DNA of 64,000 nucleotides from an uncultured bacterium (GCA_905214875.1 CAJMNR010000007.1:1-64000), one strand, 5' to 3'. Shown: positions 33,731 to 43,945, numbered from the stretch's first letter. The notes: generated by a model from the sequence alone, not told the origin. Made by a program: numbers and translations.

Positions 33731-35461
33731 TTGTGCACATTGGCGGTTATAATGACAATACTATTAACCAGTGTAGCATTTTATTTAGGGTGGTCTGCAC
33801 AAAAAAAGATGTCTAATCGAGATATTGAACACATATCAATTCAGATGGCAAATACAGTAAAAAAGACATTAGAAGTAAAATTAAACGCACTTAGAGTAGC
33901 TGCAAATAGGGAGGAACTCAAAAGTTCTGATGTAGAGGTAGCAAAAAAAATAGAAGCTATACAGAATGAGGTATCCAACATTGGATGCACTAGAATAAGT
34001 TATATCGACAGCAAGGGAAATCGATATAGTCATAAGGAACAAGTATATAGTGTTGCAGAAGAAGAATACTTTATAGAAGCAATCAAGGGAGAAGCTTTTG
34101 TATCCGACCCAATGTACAATAAACAAGATGGAGCCTTTGAGGTAATTTATGCAGTACCTATTCAAAGTAAAAATCAGGTAGTAGGTGTACTGGCAGCAGC
34201 TTGTGACGGAAATGAATTAAGTAATATTATCAATGAGCATCAATTCGGGAATACAGGTTCTGGATTTATCGTGGAATCAACAGGTACTTTAGTAGCAGAT
34301 TCCTCAAAAGAAGTTGTAGAAAGTCAGCTAAATATTATAGAACAAGCAAAGCATGATGCAGAATTCGCGAGTATGCAGGATATGATTGAATTGATGCTGA
34401 CACGCGGGTCAGGAATGACCAGTTATACGTATAAGGGACAAAAACGTATCGCCGGCTATGCACCAGTTCAAGGTACTGACTGGAGTGTGGGGCTTGCAAT
34501 TGATCATAAAGAAGTATACCAAGATATAAAAACATTAGGTTATCAATTACTAGGTATTAGTTTGGTTATAGTCGTGATCAGTTCGATTGTTGTGTTCAGA
34601 ATCGCAGTATTCCTTTCGGAAAAAACGACTAAAAGTGCAAAACACTTAGAAGTAGTGGCAAGTGGTGACCTTTCTGCACCAGTAGAAGAAGATTTGCTAA
34701 AAGTAAATAATGAAATAGGTTTAATTGCAAAATCGATTCAGCTTATGCAAAATAACGTAGGTGACATTGTAAAAACGATTCAAACGTCTACTGGCTCATT
34801 AATGCAAAAGTCCAGTGAACTTTCTGAAAATTCTAATGAGTTATCCAAACTGTCTAATACAATTAATAATGCAATTGGGGAAATTGCAGAGGGAGCAGTT
34901 GTACAGGCAGGAGAGTTATCTGAGATTAACGTGTTACTAGAACAATTTAACGAAAAGCTAAATGTAATGTCGGAACAAATTGCGAATGTAGATCAAAGTT
35001 CTAGAAAGATTGATTCTATGGCAGAAGTAAGTAGTAAAGACATGAATGAATTAAATACATCTGTAACAGAAATCACAGAGGCATTTGAGATGTTTAAAAA
35101 GAGCATTGAGACATTTGGTGGTACGATTAAAGAAATCCATAGTATTACAAGCCTGATTACAACTGTTGCAAATCAGACAAATTTACTTCCACTCAATGCA
35201 TCCATTGAAGCTGCAAGAGCAGGAGAAGCTGGAAAGGGATTTGCAGTCGCAGCAGAAGAAATTAATGAAAATAAAGATGTAATTATCAATAAGATTGACG
35301 ATTTGACATCGGTATCAGAAGAAATCACAGCGTCCTCACAAGAGATTGCTGCCTCCACAGAGGAAATGGATTCTTCCATTCATATTGTGGCAGAAAGTGC
35401 AGGACATTTAAATGAAATGACAGAAGTTATGTCTAAGAACGTAAATAAATTCAAAGTATAA
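33731..35461 (+). CDS. Methyl-accepting chemotaxis protein, probably defective
   Basis: A transmembrane receptor with one helix at each end of a Cache-type sensor (about residues 30-260), a HAMP segment (about 300-350) and a signalling coil. Three oddities suggest decay. The natural start ATG at 33698 (two AAGGGAG sites nearby) is followed in frame by TAA at 33707, so only a TTG at 33731 opens the frame. The invariant tip reads QTNLLPLNASIEAARAG, with Pro for Ala. After FAVAAEEI the sequence jumps to NENKDVIINKI, so roughly 75-80 residues of the descending arm are missing. The receptor hairpin would be lopsided. Repeat copy 3 lies upstream. Confidence 0.75.
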   Translation: MCTLAVIMTILLTSVAFYLGWSAQKKMSNRDIEHISIQMANTVKKTLEVKLNALRVAANREELKSSDVEVAKKIEAIQNEVSNIGCTRISYIDSKGNRYSHKEQVYSVAEEEYFIEAIKGEAFVSDPMYNKQDGAFEVIYAVPIQSKNQVVGVLAAACDGNELSNIINEHQFGNTGSGFIVESTGTLVADSSKEVVESQLNIIEQAKHDAEFASMQDMIELMLTRGSGMTSYTYKGQKRIAGYAPVQGTDWSVGLAIDHKEVYQDIKTLGYQLLGISLVIVVISSIVVFRIAVFLSEKTTKSAKHLEVVASGDLSAPVEEDLLKVNNEIGLIAKSIQLMQNNVGDIVKTIQTSTGSLMQKSSELSENSNELSKLSNTINNAIGEIAEGAVVQAGELSEINVLLEQFNEKLNVMSEQIANVDQSSRKIDSMAEVSSKDMNELNTSVTEITEAFEMFKKSIETFGGTIKEIHSITSLITTVANQTNLLPLNASIEAARAGEAGKGFAVAAEEINENKDVIINKIDDLTSVSEEITASSQEIAASTEEMDSSIHIVAESAGHLNEMTEVMSKNVNKFKV

Positions 35462-35482
35462 ATAATGAAAGAAGCTTATCAA

Positions 35483-35520
35483 AAAAGGGAGGCATCGCAC
35501 ATAAGCGATACCTCCCTTTT
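35483..35520. terminator. Bidirectional terminator
   Basis: AAAAGGGAGG (35483-35492) pairs with CCTCCCTTTT (35511-35520), with inner ATCGC/GCGAT. It serves the chemotaxis gene and the Mrp operon, which converge here. Confidence 0.92.
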
Positions 35521-35524
35521 CATA

Positions 35525-37486
35525 CTATTTCAACAAATAAACTAAGATTACAACCATACCGATTCCATACATCAATAAAGAATAAGAGATACTTCCTCGA
35601 ATTTGACTGCTTGTCTTTGTGAAAAGTTTTCTAATTTTGTGTTCTTTCGTTTGTTTTTCTTGTACTGGCATCTTTGGAGCATAAACAGTCTTTGCAAGTA
35701 ATGCAATGATACCGTCAGTAAGCTGTTCAAATACACGGCTTACGAATGCACCAACGAATGGAAGGAATACAAGAAGAATCGGGCGATATACCACATTCTC
35801 AAGGTCAAGCCATTCTGGCCATGCATTGATATAGACTCTTCTTCCTGTTTCGTCTTTCTTCATTAGGAGAAGTCGAACGACAACAAAGTAAACGATAAGG
35901 CCGATGCTTAAGGAAATTACGGCACCTTTTAAATTCACAAGGCTGAAGTAGTGAACCGCATGATCCGGGCTGTGTCCATGCATGAATTCTTGTCCAAGGT
36001 CTGCAAGTCGATCCATTGTAACATTAGGAACAAATCCTAAGATAGGAAGGATGATGGCAGAACCAACGATGGCAAACGTACTTAATGGACTCATATATTT
36101 TTTCTTTGCATCGAATTTGTCTTGGTCTTTCTCATTCTTTTCAATAAAGATTGCAACGAATAATTTAATCATGTATGCAATCGTAAGACCACCAGTGATT
36201 AAGAAGATCCATTCGATAATTTGATAGTTTAGTGCAGAATCTCCATGTTCATGAAGAAGATGAATATATTCAACAATGCTTTCATGAAGAAGCGTCTTAC
36301 TTACATATCCATTCCATAGTGGAATCCCCATAATACCAAGAGCACCCATTAAGAAGGAACCTAGTAAGGCAACTTTCTTACGGCCAAATCCGCGAATGGA
36401 ATTTAAGTCAAGTTTATGAAGGTTCATATAGATGACACCGGCAACCATAAAGAGCACGAGCTTGATTAACGAATGGTTTACCATGTGAAGTAACGTACCA
36501 CGTACCGCAAGGGCATTGTGGTGGCCAAGAAGTCCCTGCATGCCCACACCAACTAAGATAAAGCCGATTTGTGACATGGAACTTAAGGCAAGCGTACGTT
36601 TTAAATCAATGGAGAATAATGCAAGGAATGCTCCCATAAACATTGTGATTACACCAAAGATCAAGATGGCATTTCCCCAAGCAGCGTCGTGCAAGAAAAT
36701 CTGCGCACTGATTACGAGAATACCGTATACACCGGATTTTGTTAAGATACCGGATAACAAGGCAGAAGCAGGAGCTGGAGCCACTGGATGGGCTTTTGGA
36801 AGCCAGATATGAACTGGGAACATACCAGCTTTGGCACCGAAACCAAATAGGATACAGCTTCCTGCTACATATAACATGGTTTTATCTTCGATATGATGGC
36901 AAGCATCATATAATTCGTTGATTTTTAAAGTTCCAACCTGTGCGTATAAAAGGAATAGCCCCATTAACATCACAAGACCGCCGATTACGGCAACGGCAAG
37001 GTATGTGCCAGCTGCGCGCATGGAACCTTCTTTTTCATCATGAGCAACCCATACGTAAGAAGTAAAGGACATGATTTCAAAGAAAATGAACGTTGTAAAT
37101 AAATCCGCCGATAAGAATACACCGACAGTTGCTCCAAGTGTGAGCAGTGTAAATAAATAATAACGATTACGGTTGCGGTAATGAGCAAAATATTCTTTCG
37201 AGAAGAGAGTCGTCATCATCCACATAAATGCCGCAATTAACGCATAAAGTACGCGGAACCCGTCTAATTCCAAGTACATTCCTCGTCCACAGAATTCTTT
37301 CCATACGAATTCTGTCGTGTCTGTAAATGTAAGAAACAGATAGGCCATTACAGCAAATTCAATCACCGCAACTGTCATTACAAAATAATTTCTAGCTTCT
37401 TTATTCTTTCTCCCGATGAGGTAACTAACAAATGCACCAACCATAGGGAACAGAACAAGAAATAATAACATATAATTTCCTTCCAT
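35525..37486 (-). CDS. Mrp/complex-I-type antiporter subunit (NuoL/MrpA-like)
   Basis: A 653-residue membrane protein, the largest of four antiporter-like subunits in the operon. It has the proton_antipo_M core (HIWLPKAHPVAPAPASALLSG, a lysine/histidine channel path and MSQIGFILVGVG) and an extra C-terminal helical extension, as in NuoL/MrpA. The ATG at 37486 follows GGGAGG; an upstream ATG lies in the previous gene. It is the last gene of the operon. Such subunits move protons or sodium through half-channels. Which of the four corresponds to true MrpA or MrpD cannot be settled by eye. Confidence 0.85.
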   Translation of the reverse strand: MEGNYMLLFLVLFPMVGAFVSYLIGRKNKEARNYFVMTVAVIEFAVMAYLFLTFTDTTEFVWKEFCGRGMYLELDGFRVLYALIAAFMWMMTTLFSKEYFAHYRNRNRYYLFTLLTLGATVGVFLSADLFTTFIFFEIMSFTSYVWVAHDEKEGSMRAAGTYLAVAVIGGLVMLMGLFLLYAQVGTLKINELYDACHHIEDKTMLYVAGSCILFGFGAKAGMFPVHIWLPKAHPVAPAPASALLSGILTKSGVYGILVISAQIFLHDAAWGNAILIFGVITMFMGAFLALFSIDLKRTLALSSMSQIGFILVGVGMQGLLGHHNALAVRGTLLHMVNHSLIKLVLFMVAGVIYMNLHKLDLNSIRGFGRKKVALLGSFLMGALGIMGIPLWNGYVSKTLLHESIVEYIHLLHEHGDSALNYQIIEWIFLITGGLTIAYMIKLFVAIFIEKNEKDQDKFDAKKKYMSPLSTFAIVGSAIILPILGFVPNVTMDRLADLGQEFMHGHSPDHAVHYFSLVNLKGAVISLSIGLIVYFVVVRLLLMKKDETGRRVYINAWPEWLDLENVVYRPILLVFLPFVGAFVSRVFEQLTDGIIALLAKTVYAPKMPVQEKQTKEHKIRKLFTKTSSQIRGSISYSLLMYGIGMVVILVYLLK

Positions 37487-37496
37487 GTTTACCTCC

Positions 37497-38975
37497 CTAT
37501 AATAAGCCATTGGCGATTTTCGTAAAGAACTCAACCAATGGTGCACTATGAACACCTAATACTACGATTGCCACAGTAAATACTGCTAGAGGCACTGTCA
37601 TATACCATCTTGGGTCTTCTACATGGGCAAGCTTCGTTTCGTCAAATCCCTTCGCAGGGAAGAATGCTCGTACTGCGATTGTTAATAAATACATGGCAGT
37701 AAGGAGCGCAGAGATTAATAATACAAAGACACCGATTGCCGGTAACAGTTGTTTTGTCTCTACGGCTGCAAAGGCAAGGTTCCATTTACTGATGAATCCA
37801 GTAAGTGGTGGAACACCGACTAAGGCAATTCCGGAAAGGGTAAAGATCGTGAATACGAATGGCATTTTCTTTCCAAACCCTTCGATTTCGTATACATATT
37901 CTTTGTGCGTCTTAAACATGATTGCACCGACACAGAAGAATAACGCAATCTTCATCACACCGTGGAAAATCATATGAGTTAGTCCGCCAACAAGGCCGGC
38001 TGGTGACATAAGCGTTACGCCAAATAAGATATATGATAAGTTACTGATGGTAGAGTACGCAAGTCTTCTCTTGATGTGCTGTTCTTTTACTGCCATGGAA
38101 GACCCGAATAGGATCGTAATCAGTACAAATGTCATGACAAGATACTGTGCCCATGTATTGCGTAAGAAATCAGCACCGAAACAGAAGTAAGTGACTCTCA
38201 TAATGGCAAATGCACCAGACTTAACAACGGCTACCGCATGTAAAAGAGCAGTAACAGGCGTTGGTGCAACGGATGCCATTGGAAGCCATTTATAAAATGG
38301 GAATACCGCTGTCTTTACACCGAAACCAAAGAAGGTAAACACATAGCCAAGTAATAAGAGATTGCTTTTATCACCAACTTTAGTCATATCTAGGATTCCA
38401 CCAAGTACGAAATCCGAAGAAGTTCCATACTTAAAGATCATTACCATTCCGATGAATGCCATGGCAGCACCACCTACGGAATATGCGATATACGTAATAC
38501 CTGCTTTGATGGACTTTTCATCCATAGAGTGCATTACTAAAGGTAATGTGATCAATGTTAATAACTCGTAAAATAAATATAGAGTCGCGATATTTGCTGA
38601 GAAAGCAATACCGATCGTAATACCGAATGTTGCTGTATAAAAACTAAAGAAATAATTTTCTCGTTTTTCATGTGTCATATATTCAAAGGCAAATAACGTA
38701 GCAAATGGCCAAAGCGCTGCTACAAGCCCTGCAAATACTTTTGATAAGCCATCGATCTTAAGGCCGATCGCATAGTTTTCTGTTAGCTTTAATAACGTGA
38801 TTCCTTCACTCGGCCCGTAACATAATAACAGGTAAGTGAAGATGGTATTAAGAACCACGATGGTGCCAACGTAGATCTGTCTCTTATTTCTAGACTCAAA
38901 ATGGAATAACGGAAGTAGTGCCGCTCCAAGTAGTGGAAATAAGATTGGTACCAGTAAAAAAATCGGACTGGTCAA
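37497..38975 (-). CDS. Antiporter-like membrane subunit (MrpD/NuoM family)
   Basis: A 492-residue, 14-helix protein with the proton_antipo_M domain: FPFYKWLPMASVAPTPVTALLHAVAVVKSGAF (a region near residue 225), the helix-7 lysine and a conserved Glu in LYLFYELLTLITLPLV near residue 130. It is one of four paralogous subunits. The HAHPVAPAPAS motif of its neighbours is replaced by MASVAPTPVT. Spacing to the next gene is 10 nt. Confidence 0.87.
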   Translation of the reverse strand: MTSPIFLLVPILFPLLGAALLPLFHFESRNKRQIYVGTIVVLNTIFTYLLLCYGPSEGITLLKLTENYAIGLKIDGLSKVFAGLVAALWPFATLFAFEYMTHEKRENYFFSFYTATFGITIGIAFSANIATLYLFYELLTLITLPLVMHSMDEKSIKAGITYIAYSVGGAAMAFIGMVMIFKYGTSSDFVLGGILDMTKVGDKSNLLLLGYVFTFFGFGVKTAVFPFYKWLPMASVAPTPVTALLHAVAVVKSGAFAIMRVTYFCFGADFLRNTWAQYLVMTFVLITILFGSSMAVKEQHIKRRLAYSTISNLSYILFGVTLMSPAGLVGGLTHMIFHGVMKIALFFCVGAIMFKTHKEYVYEIEGFGKKMPFVFTIFTLSGIALVGVPPLTGFISKWNLAFAAVETKQLLPAIGVFVLLISALLTAMYLLTIAVRAFFPAKGFDETKLAHVEDPRWYMTVPLAVFTVAIVVLGVHSAPLVEFFTKIANGLL

Positions 38976-38990
38976 AATATCCCTTCTTTC

Positions 38991-40469
38991 CTACAGAATT
39001 GTTACAATAATTGATTGAATAAAGCTTGCAAATGCATTTGGAAACATGCCGAGTAAGACAGCTCCCGCCGCTAAGATAAGTAGCGGTATTGTCATAAACT
39101 TATTCGGCTCTAATTTCTTAAGTGAGGAATAATCGTAGTCCGCACCTGGGAAAAAGCCTCCAATGGTAATAGGCAGTAAATAACCTGCGGTTAATAATGC
39201 ACTTACAAGAAGTACAATTGGGCCGAACCAGCTAAAGAAACCGATTCCGGATTGAAGGGAACCTACTGCAAGGTGCCATTTGCTGATGAATCCGCAAGTC
39301 GGAGGAATTCCGATTAATGCTAAAGACGCGATAGTATAACACCACATCGTAATCGGCATTTCTTTTCCAATTCCCCTAAGTTCGCTAACCTTTGTCTTGC
39401 CAGTTTTATAAATGATGGCACCAGCCACTAAGAATAGTGCATTCTTAATGAAGGAGTGGAATACGATGTGTTGCATTCCGCCAAGTGCTCCATCTGCATT
39501 TAATAAGCTAAGACCAAATAAGATATAGGAAACCTGACTTACGGTAGAATACGCAAGACGTTTCTTTAATACTTGTTCTTTATAAGCAAGCATGGAGCCC
39601 ATGAATACCGTTAATAAGGCAAGGCTCATAAAAGCCGTCTGTACCCAAGTTCCACGTAAGAAATCAGGTCCGACAATAAAGAATACAACGCGGATGATGC
39701 CGACAACACCAGCTTTAACAATTACACCAGATAATACTGCGGAAGCAGGTGCTGGGGCAACTGGATGGGCAGTCGGTAACCATCCGTGAAGTGGGAACAT
39801 ACCGGCTTTTGCACCAAATCCAATAATGGATAAAAATACGATTACAAGGAAGAAACTCTCATTGCCTGCAAGCTTTGCAAGGTCAAGCGTTCCACCACCC
39901 ATAAATTCAATGGTAGTCGTATATTGATTCATATAGAAAATACCTAGTAAGCCTAGGGAAGCACCGCAGAAGGAGTAAAATAGATATTTAAGTCCCGCTT
40001 TGATTGCTTCTTTATTTAAACTGTGTAATACCATCGGCATTGACACAAGCGTCATTGTTTCATAACAGAGATAAAATGTTACAAGATTTCCCGCATAAGC
40101 AACTCCGTTAAGAGCACCTAATGCTAGAAGGAAAAATCCAAAATAACGATGTTCGTTATCTTCATGCTTCATATATTCAAATGCGAAGAATCCGGATAAC
40201 GTCCACATAATTGCTAGAAGGGCAGTATAGATTCTGCCTACACCGTCTAGTTTGAATAGTACGGGTATCCCCTTCATTAAATCAAATAATTCTAATCGTA
40301 ATGCTGGACCGCAAAGAATAACGGTTGTAATTATCGCATTTAGGATTAGAAAGCTTCCAACAAACCAATTTCTTGCCTTTCGCGCCTTCAAAGGTTTCGC
40401 AAAAAAGACTAATAGACCAGCAAGGATCGGTAAGAGAATTGGAAGCAATAGTAGTAAATTACGATTCAT
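38991..40469 (-). CDS. Antiporter-like membrane subunit (MrpD/NuoN family)
   Basis: A 492-residue, 14-helix paralogue of the previous subunit. Key segments are FYLCYETMTLVSMPMVLHSL (Glu of helix 5) and FPLHGWLPTAHPVAPAPASAVLSGVIVKAGV (helix 7/8 region), plus LAYSTVSQVSYILFG. It is presumably an ion-translocating module of the Mrp-type complex. GGGGAAAA upstream is a plausible ribosome site. Confidence 0.87.
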   Translation of the reverse strand: MNRNLLLLLPILLPILAGLLVFFAKPLKARKARNWFVGSFLILNAIITTVILCGPALRLELFDLMKGIPVLFKLDGVGRIYTALLAIMWTLSGFFAFEYMKHEDNEHRYFGFFLLALGALNGVAYAGNLVTFYLCYETMTLVSMPMVLHSLNKEAIKAGLKYLFYSFCGASLGLLGIFYMNQYTTTIEFMGGGTLDLAKLAGNESFFLVIVFLSIIGFGAKAGMFPLHGWLPTAHPVAPAPASAVLSGVIVKAGVVGIIRVVFFIVGPDFLRGTWVQTAFMSLALLTVFMGSMLAYKEQVLKKRLAYSTVSQVSYILFGLSLLNADGALGGMQHIVFHSFIKNALFLVAGAIIYKTGKTKVSELRGIGKEMPITMWCYTIASLALIGIPPTCGFISKWHLAVGSLQSGIGFFSWFGPIVLLVSALLTAGYLLPITIGGFFPGADYDYSSLKKLEPNKFMTIPLLILAAGAVLLGMFPNAFASFIQSIIVTIL

Positions 40470-40493
40470 TGTTTTCCCCTTTTTCGTATAGTC

Positions 40494-41987
40494 TTAAGCA
40501 AACATGGATAAGCCGTTTTGAATTGCTTCCATGATTGGTCCGGAGAACATACCTAATACAAAGTTTAGAATGATAAAACATACCATCGAAACGATGAATG
40601 AATAATCACGTTTGTATAGGTTTTCTGGTTGTTCTTTATGAGTTGCCGGTGTATAAAGCACGATGACTGCACGGATGAAATATCCTGCATTTAATACCGT
40701 ACTGATGGCAAGACAAAGTAATGTCGGCATCATTTTAGATGGTGACTGCATCGCACCTAAAGCAAAATTAAGCTTGCTGATGAATCCAGCAAATAACGGA
40801 ATACCTACCATAGATAGGGAGCCGACCATAAAGCCAAAGCCCGCTAATTTGTTTCGATATCCCGCACCTTTTAGCTCTGCAAAATGTTTTCCATTTCCAC
40901 TTGCTACGGAAAGTCCATTTGCGGAAATAAATAATAATGCTTTAGAAGCCGCATGGGACATAATATGGAAGATTGCCGCATACATACCGACTTTCGTTCC
41001 AAGACCAATTCCCATATAGATATAACCGATTTGTGCAACCGAAGAGTAGGCAATCATCTTACGGATGTCATTTTGCGCTAAGGCACGAACCGATCCCATA
41101 ATCATTCCAGCTAAGCCGAATACAAAAAAGATATTTATAATTCCGCTTCCTGCAATTACGTCAAATCCTACGACACGATACATGATCTTGATTAAGATAA
41201 AGATATAACTTTTGGAAACAAGACTGGATAATAGGGCGCTTGACGTTGCAGTTCCATAGCTGTACGTATCTGGAAGCCAGTTATGGAATGGATAAAGTGC
41301 GGATTTGATTGCAAGTCCCACGGTTATCATTGCGATTGTTACAAGCATTGGCACACGGTACTGGTCGTTTCCAATAAACGCGGACACTGCTTCTTGAATA
41401 TTGGACATCGCTAATTGTCCAGTGATTCCATAAAGGATGGATAATCCAAATAGAATCAGACCAGAACCTACGAGACTCATTACCATATATTTTACGGTAC
41501 CGACTAACGTACGACCGTTCTGTTTGCTCATGATTAAGCCACAAGCGGCAATCGTATTGATTTCGATAAATACATAAGCATTGAATAAATCGTTTGTATA
41601 GATTAGGGCAAGTAAGGATGCTAATAATAAATCTACCATGATAAAATAAAGATTTAATTTCTTATCCGTTACATCCTTAAAGATCTGCTTCATACCACCA
41701 AGAAGCGCGAGCATCATGATGATACAAAAGAAGAGAGCCATTAAAGCTTCTAATACTCCAACACGAAGTTCATTTCCCCATGGTGCAGAATGATGCCCCA
41801 TTAAGTAAACAAAACTTTCCCCCGTTTGAACCACATAATATAGAACAAATGCGGACATGATTCCAACGGCCGTTACAACAAACATGGTTACACGCTTTGC
41901 GTTCTTTCCGCTAAGAATCGAACTGAGTGTTGATGCAACCATACAGAGTACGATACAAAAAAACGGAAAATTCTTAATAAACTCCAC
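40494..41987 (-). CDS. mrpD: Mrp antiporter subunit D
   Basis: A 497-residue proton-translocating subunit. FNAYVFIEINTIAACGLIMSK holds the helix-5 Glu, and YPFHNWLPDTYSYGTATSSALLSSLVSKSYIF holds the helix-7 Lys region. It follows MrpC, the classical place of MrpD. The GTG at 41987 is chosen because GAGGA lies 9 nt upstream, just after the MrpC stop; the longer ATG frame would overlap MrpC by 38 nt. Confidence 0.87.
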   Translation of the reverse strand: MEFIKNFPFFCIVLCMVASTLSSILSGKNAKRVTMFVVTAVGIMSAFVLYYVVQTGESFVYLMGHHSAPWGNELRVGVLEALMALFFCIIMMLALLGGMKQIFKDVTDKKLNLYFIMVDLLLASLLALIYTNDLFNAYVFIEINTIAACGLIMSKQNGRTLVGTVKYMVMSLVGSGLILFGLSILYGITGQLAMSNIQEAVSAFIGNDQYRVPMLVTIAMITVGLAIKSALYPFHNWLPDTYSYGTATSSALLSSLVSKSYIFILIKIMYRVVGFDVIAGSGIINIFFVFGLAGMIMGSVRALAQNDIRKMIAYSSVAQIGYIYMGIGLGTKVGMYAAIFHIMSHAASKALLFISANGLSVASGNGKHFAELKGAGYRNKLAGFGFMVGSLSMVGIPLFAGFISKLNFALGAMQSPSKMMPTLLCLAISTVLNAGYFIRAVIVLYTPATHKEQPENLYKRDYSFIVSMVCFIILNFVLGMFSGPIMEAIQNGLSMFA

Positions 41988-41988
41988 T

Positions 41989-42360
41989 CTAATTTTCCTC
42001 CTTCTTCGATAACTGTATAATCTCATCTAAATCAAGTGTATGATACTTACGATATAGGCGGATTGTTAGAGCAAGCATGATTGCACTGATACTTACGGAT
42101 ACTACGATTCCTGTCAGTACAAGTCCGCTTGGAATTGGATTGATATAAGCTTCTACCGATTGTATGCCATCCACTACGATTGGTGCTTTACGTCCTTCAA
42201 TGTAGCCTTGTGATGTCAGAAAGAGGTAGATTGCGGTATCCATGATATCGAATCCGATAATTTTCTTAATTAAATTCTTTTGAAGTAATAACGTACATAA
42301 TCCGATTCCAAATAGAATTACTGCGGTCACTGCTTCTAAATTGATAAAAAGAGTTTCCAT
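41989..42360 (-). CDS. mrpC: Mrp antiporter subunit C (NuoK-like)
   Basis: A 123-residue protein with three membrane helices and the NuoK-like membrane Glu in the first helix region (INLEAVTAVILFGIGL) and GFDIMDTAIYLFL. It corresponds to MrpC/MnhC, which joins the MrpA and MrpD modules. It abuts MrpD by 1 nt and is 2 nt from the MrpB gene. Confidence 0.9.
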   Translation of the reverse strand: METLFINLEAVTAVILFGIGLCTLLLQKNLIKKIIGFDIMDTAIYLFLTSQGYIEGRKAPIVVDGIQSVEAYINPIPSGLVLTGIVVSVSISAIMLALTIRLYRKYHTLDLDEIIQLSKKEEN

Positions 42361-42362
42361 GA

Positions 42363-43355
42363 CTACATTTCCCCTTTCCTAAATAGTGCATAAAAACCAT
42401 ACATTGTACAAGCAACGACAATACCTACGCAGATGTTAAGTGGTAAGATGAGTCCGCTGCTTAGGATATTTCCAGGTGTTCCTAGCGGAATACCGGAATG
42501 AAGGTGATTCGCTCCTGTAAAGAACGAATAACTCTTGCTTAATGCATAGCAGAATAAGGATAAAAATGTTGCAGTCTTAAACGTCTTTATTGTAAAGAAA
42601 CGCTCGGTCTTCTTAAATCCGAATGCACTTACGTGAAGAATCAGACCTGCACCGATGATAGCTCCACCGGAGAACCCGCCACCAGGTGAGAGATGACCAT
42701 TTAAAATGACATAGATACCAAAAATGATGATTAGGGGAACGAGACAAGTCGCTACTCCTTGTAAAATCACGTCATTCTTTGGCTCATACATTCGATCGTT
42801 TTCTTCCTCCTTCGCTGACTTCGTCTTTTTATCTACACGTAGAAGAATAAGAACTGCACATGCTGCTACAAATAATACATGTGCTTCTCCAAAGGTATCA
42901 AATGCACGGTAGTCAAGAATCATAGCAGTTACGATGTTCACAGCACCGGTTTCCTGCATCCCCTTCGTAATATATCGCTCGGATACTTCATTGTTGATCG
43001 GACTGGCTGGATTGCCGAATTCCGGTAAGAATGAAACAGTATATAATAAAACGCCAACAACCACTAAACAGATCATCACGGATAGTACTTTGTTCGTACT
43101 ATGAAAAATGCTCATTGCTTTCTCTTGGTACTTGTCTAAACGTTTGTTTAACGCAGTTTCTCCGTCTAAGTTAAGTAGTCTAGTTAAAAGTGACTGTTCT
43201 TTTTCAGAAGTAGCAGCAACTTCTTGCTTGCTTAATTCCTCTGCTATGATTTCTTCTTTTTTAGAAGAAACCGAAGGTTCTTCAACCGTTCCGTTTACCC
43301 AATTGACAAAACGGCACCATTTGCTATCTGAACTATTACTTCTTAGTTTCGACAT
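42363..43355 (-). CDS. mrpB: MbhE-MrpB fusion subunit
   Basis: A 330-residue protein. Residues 1-85 are a charged, cytosolic, poorly conserved extension. Residues 90-170 form an MbhE-like segment (KVLSVMICLVVVGVLLYTVSFLPEFG, TAMILDYRAFDTFGEAHVLF). The rest is MrpB/MnhB (HLSPGGGFSGGAIIGAGLILH, LLPLNICVGIVVACTMYGF-like end). In classical Mrp the MbhE part ends MrpA; here it is joined to MrpB. The start at 43355 follows GGAGG and overlaps the preceding gene by 20 nt. Confidence 0.85.
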   Translation of the reverse strand: MSKLRSNSSDSKWCRFVNWVNGTVEEPSVSSKKEEIIAEELSKQEVAATSEKEQSLLTRLLNLDGETALNKRLDKYQEKAMSIFHSTNKVLSVMICLVVVGVLLYTVSFLPEFGNPASPINNEVSERYITKGMQETGAVNIVTAMILDYRAFDTFGEAHVLFVAACAVLILLRVDKKTKSAKEEENDRMYEPKNDVILQGVATCLVPLIIIFGIYVILNGHLSPGGGFSGGAIIGAGLILHVSAFGFKKTERFFTIKTFKTATFLSLFCYALSKSYSFFTGANHLHSGIPLGTPGNILSSGLILPLNICVGIVVACTMYGFYALFRKGEM

Positions 43356-43602
43356 TGTCTTTTTCCTCCTTGATTGCATGAATTTTCTTCAAGGTTACAA
43401 AGAACAGGATGCTTGTCACACCAGCGCCAACGGCAGCTTCTGTAATAGCAAGATCTGGCGATTCTAAGATAATCCAGATAATTGACATGACCACACTATA
43501 CGACATAAAGATAATGATCGATGTTAAGAGGTTTTTGGTTACGCTTACAGAAATCGCGCAAACAATTAAGAAGATAAGTAAAATTATCCTGATTAGTTCC
43601 AT
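43336..43602 (-). CDS. MbhD/DUF4040 subunit
   Basis: An 88-residue protein with three helices. The conserved SPDLAITEAAVGAGVTSILFF matches the DUF4040/MbhD segment, which in classical Mrp forms the C-terminal part of MrpA and in membrane hydrogenases is a separate subunit. It shares one base with the preceding gene and overlaps the next start by 20 nt. Confidence 0.88.
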   Translation of the reverse strand: MELIRIILLIFLIVCAISVSVTKNLLTSIIIFMSYSVVMSIIWIILESPDLAITEAAVGAGVTSILFFVTLKKIHAIKEEKDNVETKK

Positions 43603-43943
43603 TATTCTTTAACCTCACATTCCTCATCTAACTTTTCATTTGTCGTCACTTCTAAGCGACTGATCAAATGACTGGCTACCGGACTGGCAAACCATAAGAA
43701 TACGATGACTAATACTAATTTAAGAATAAAAAATACGGTTTCCCCAGTGGACGCAAATTCAGTTCCCAAAAACATAAGTCCCACTAATGCCAGTAAGATG
43801 GCAAGGGTATCGAGTAGCGCTGCGGCATGCATTCGATTTAACACGTTTTTAAAACGGAAGACTCCAAATACTGCGATGCCTGCAATGCTGACGCCGCCAA
43901 TGATGAAAATGGCAGCAATGACAAAACATATCCATTCAGCCAT
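43602..43943 (-). CDS. mrpG: Mrp antiporter subunit G
   Basis: A 113-residue, three-helix protein. FGVFRFKNVLNRMHAAALLDTLA (region) is the MnhG/PhaG signature. The start at 43943 has an ideal AGGAGG site 9 nt upstream; an earlier in-frame ATG would overlap mrpF by 58 nt. It is a small structural subunit of the complex. Confidence 0.9.
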   Translation of the reverse strand: MAEWICFVIAAIFIIGGVSIAGIAVFGVFRFKNVLNRMHAAALLDTLAILLALVGLMFLGTEFASTGETVFFILKLVLVIVFLWFASPVASHLISRLEVTTNEKLDEECEVKE

Positions 43944-43945
43944 GC

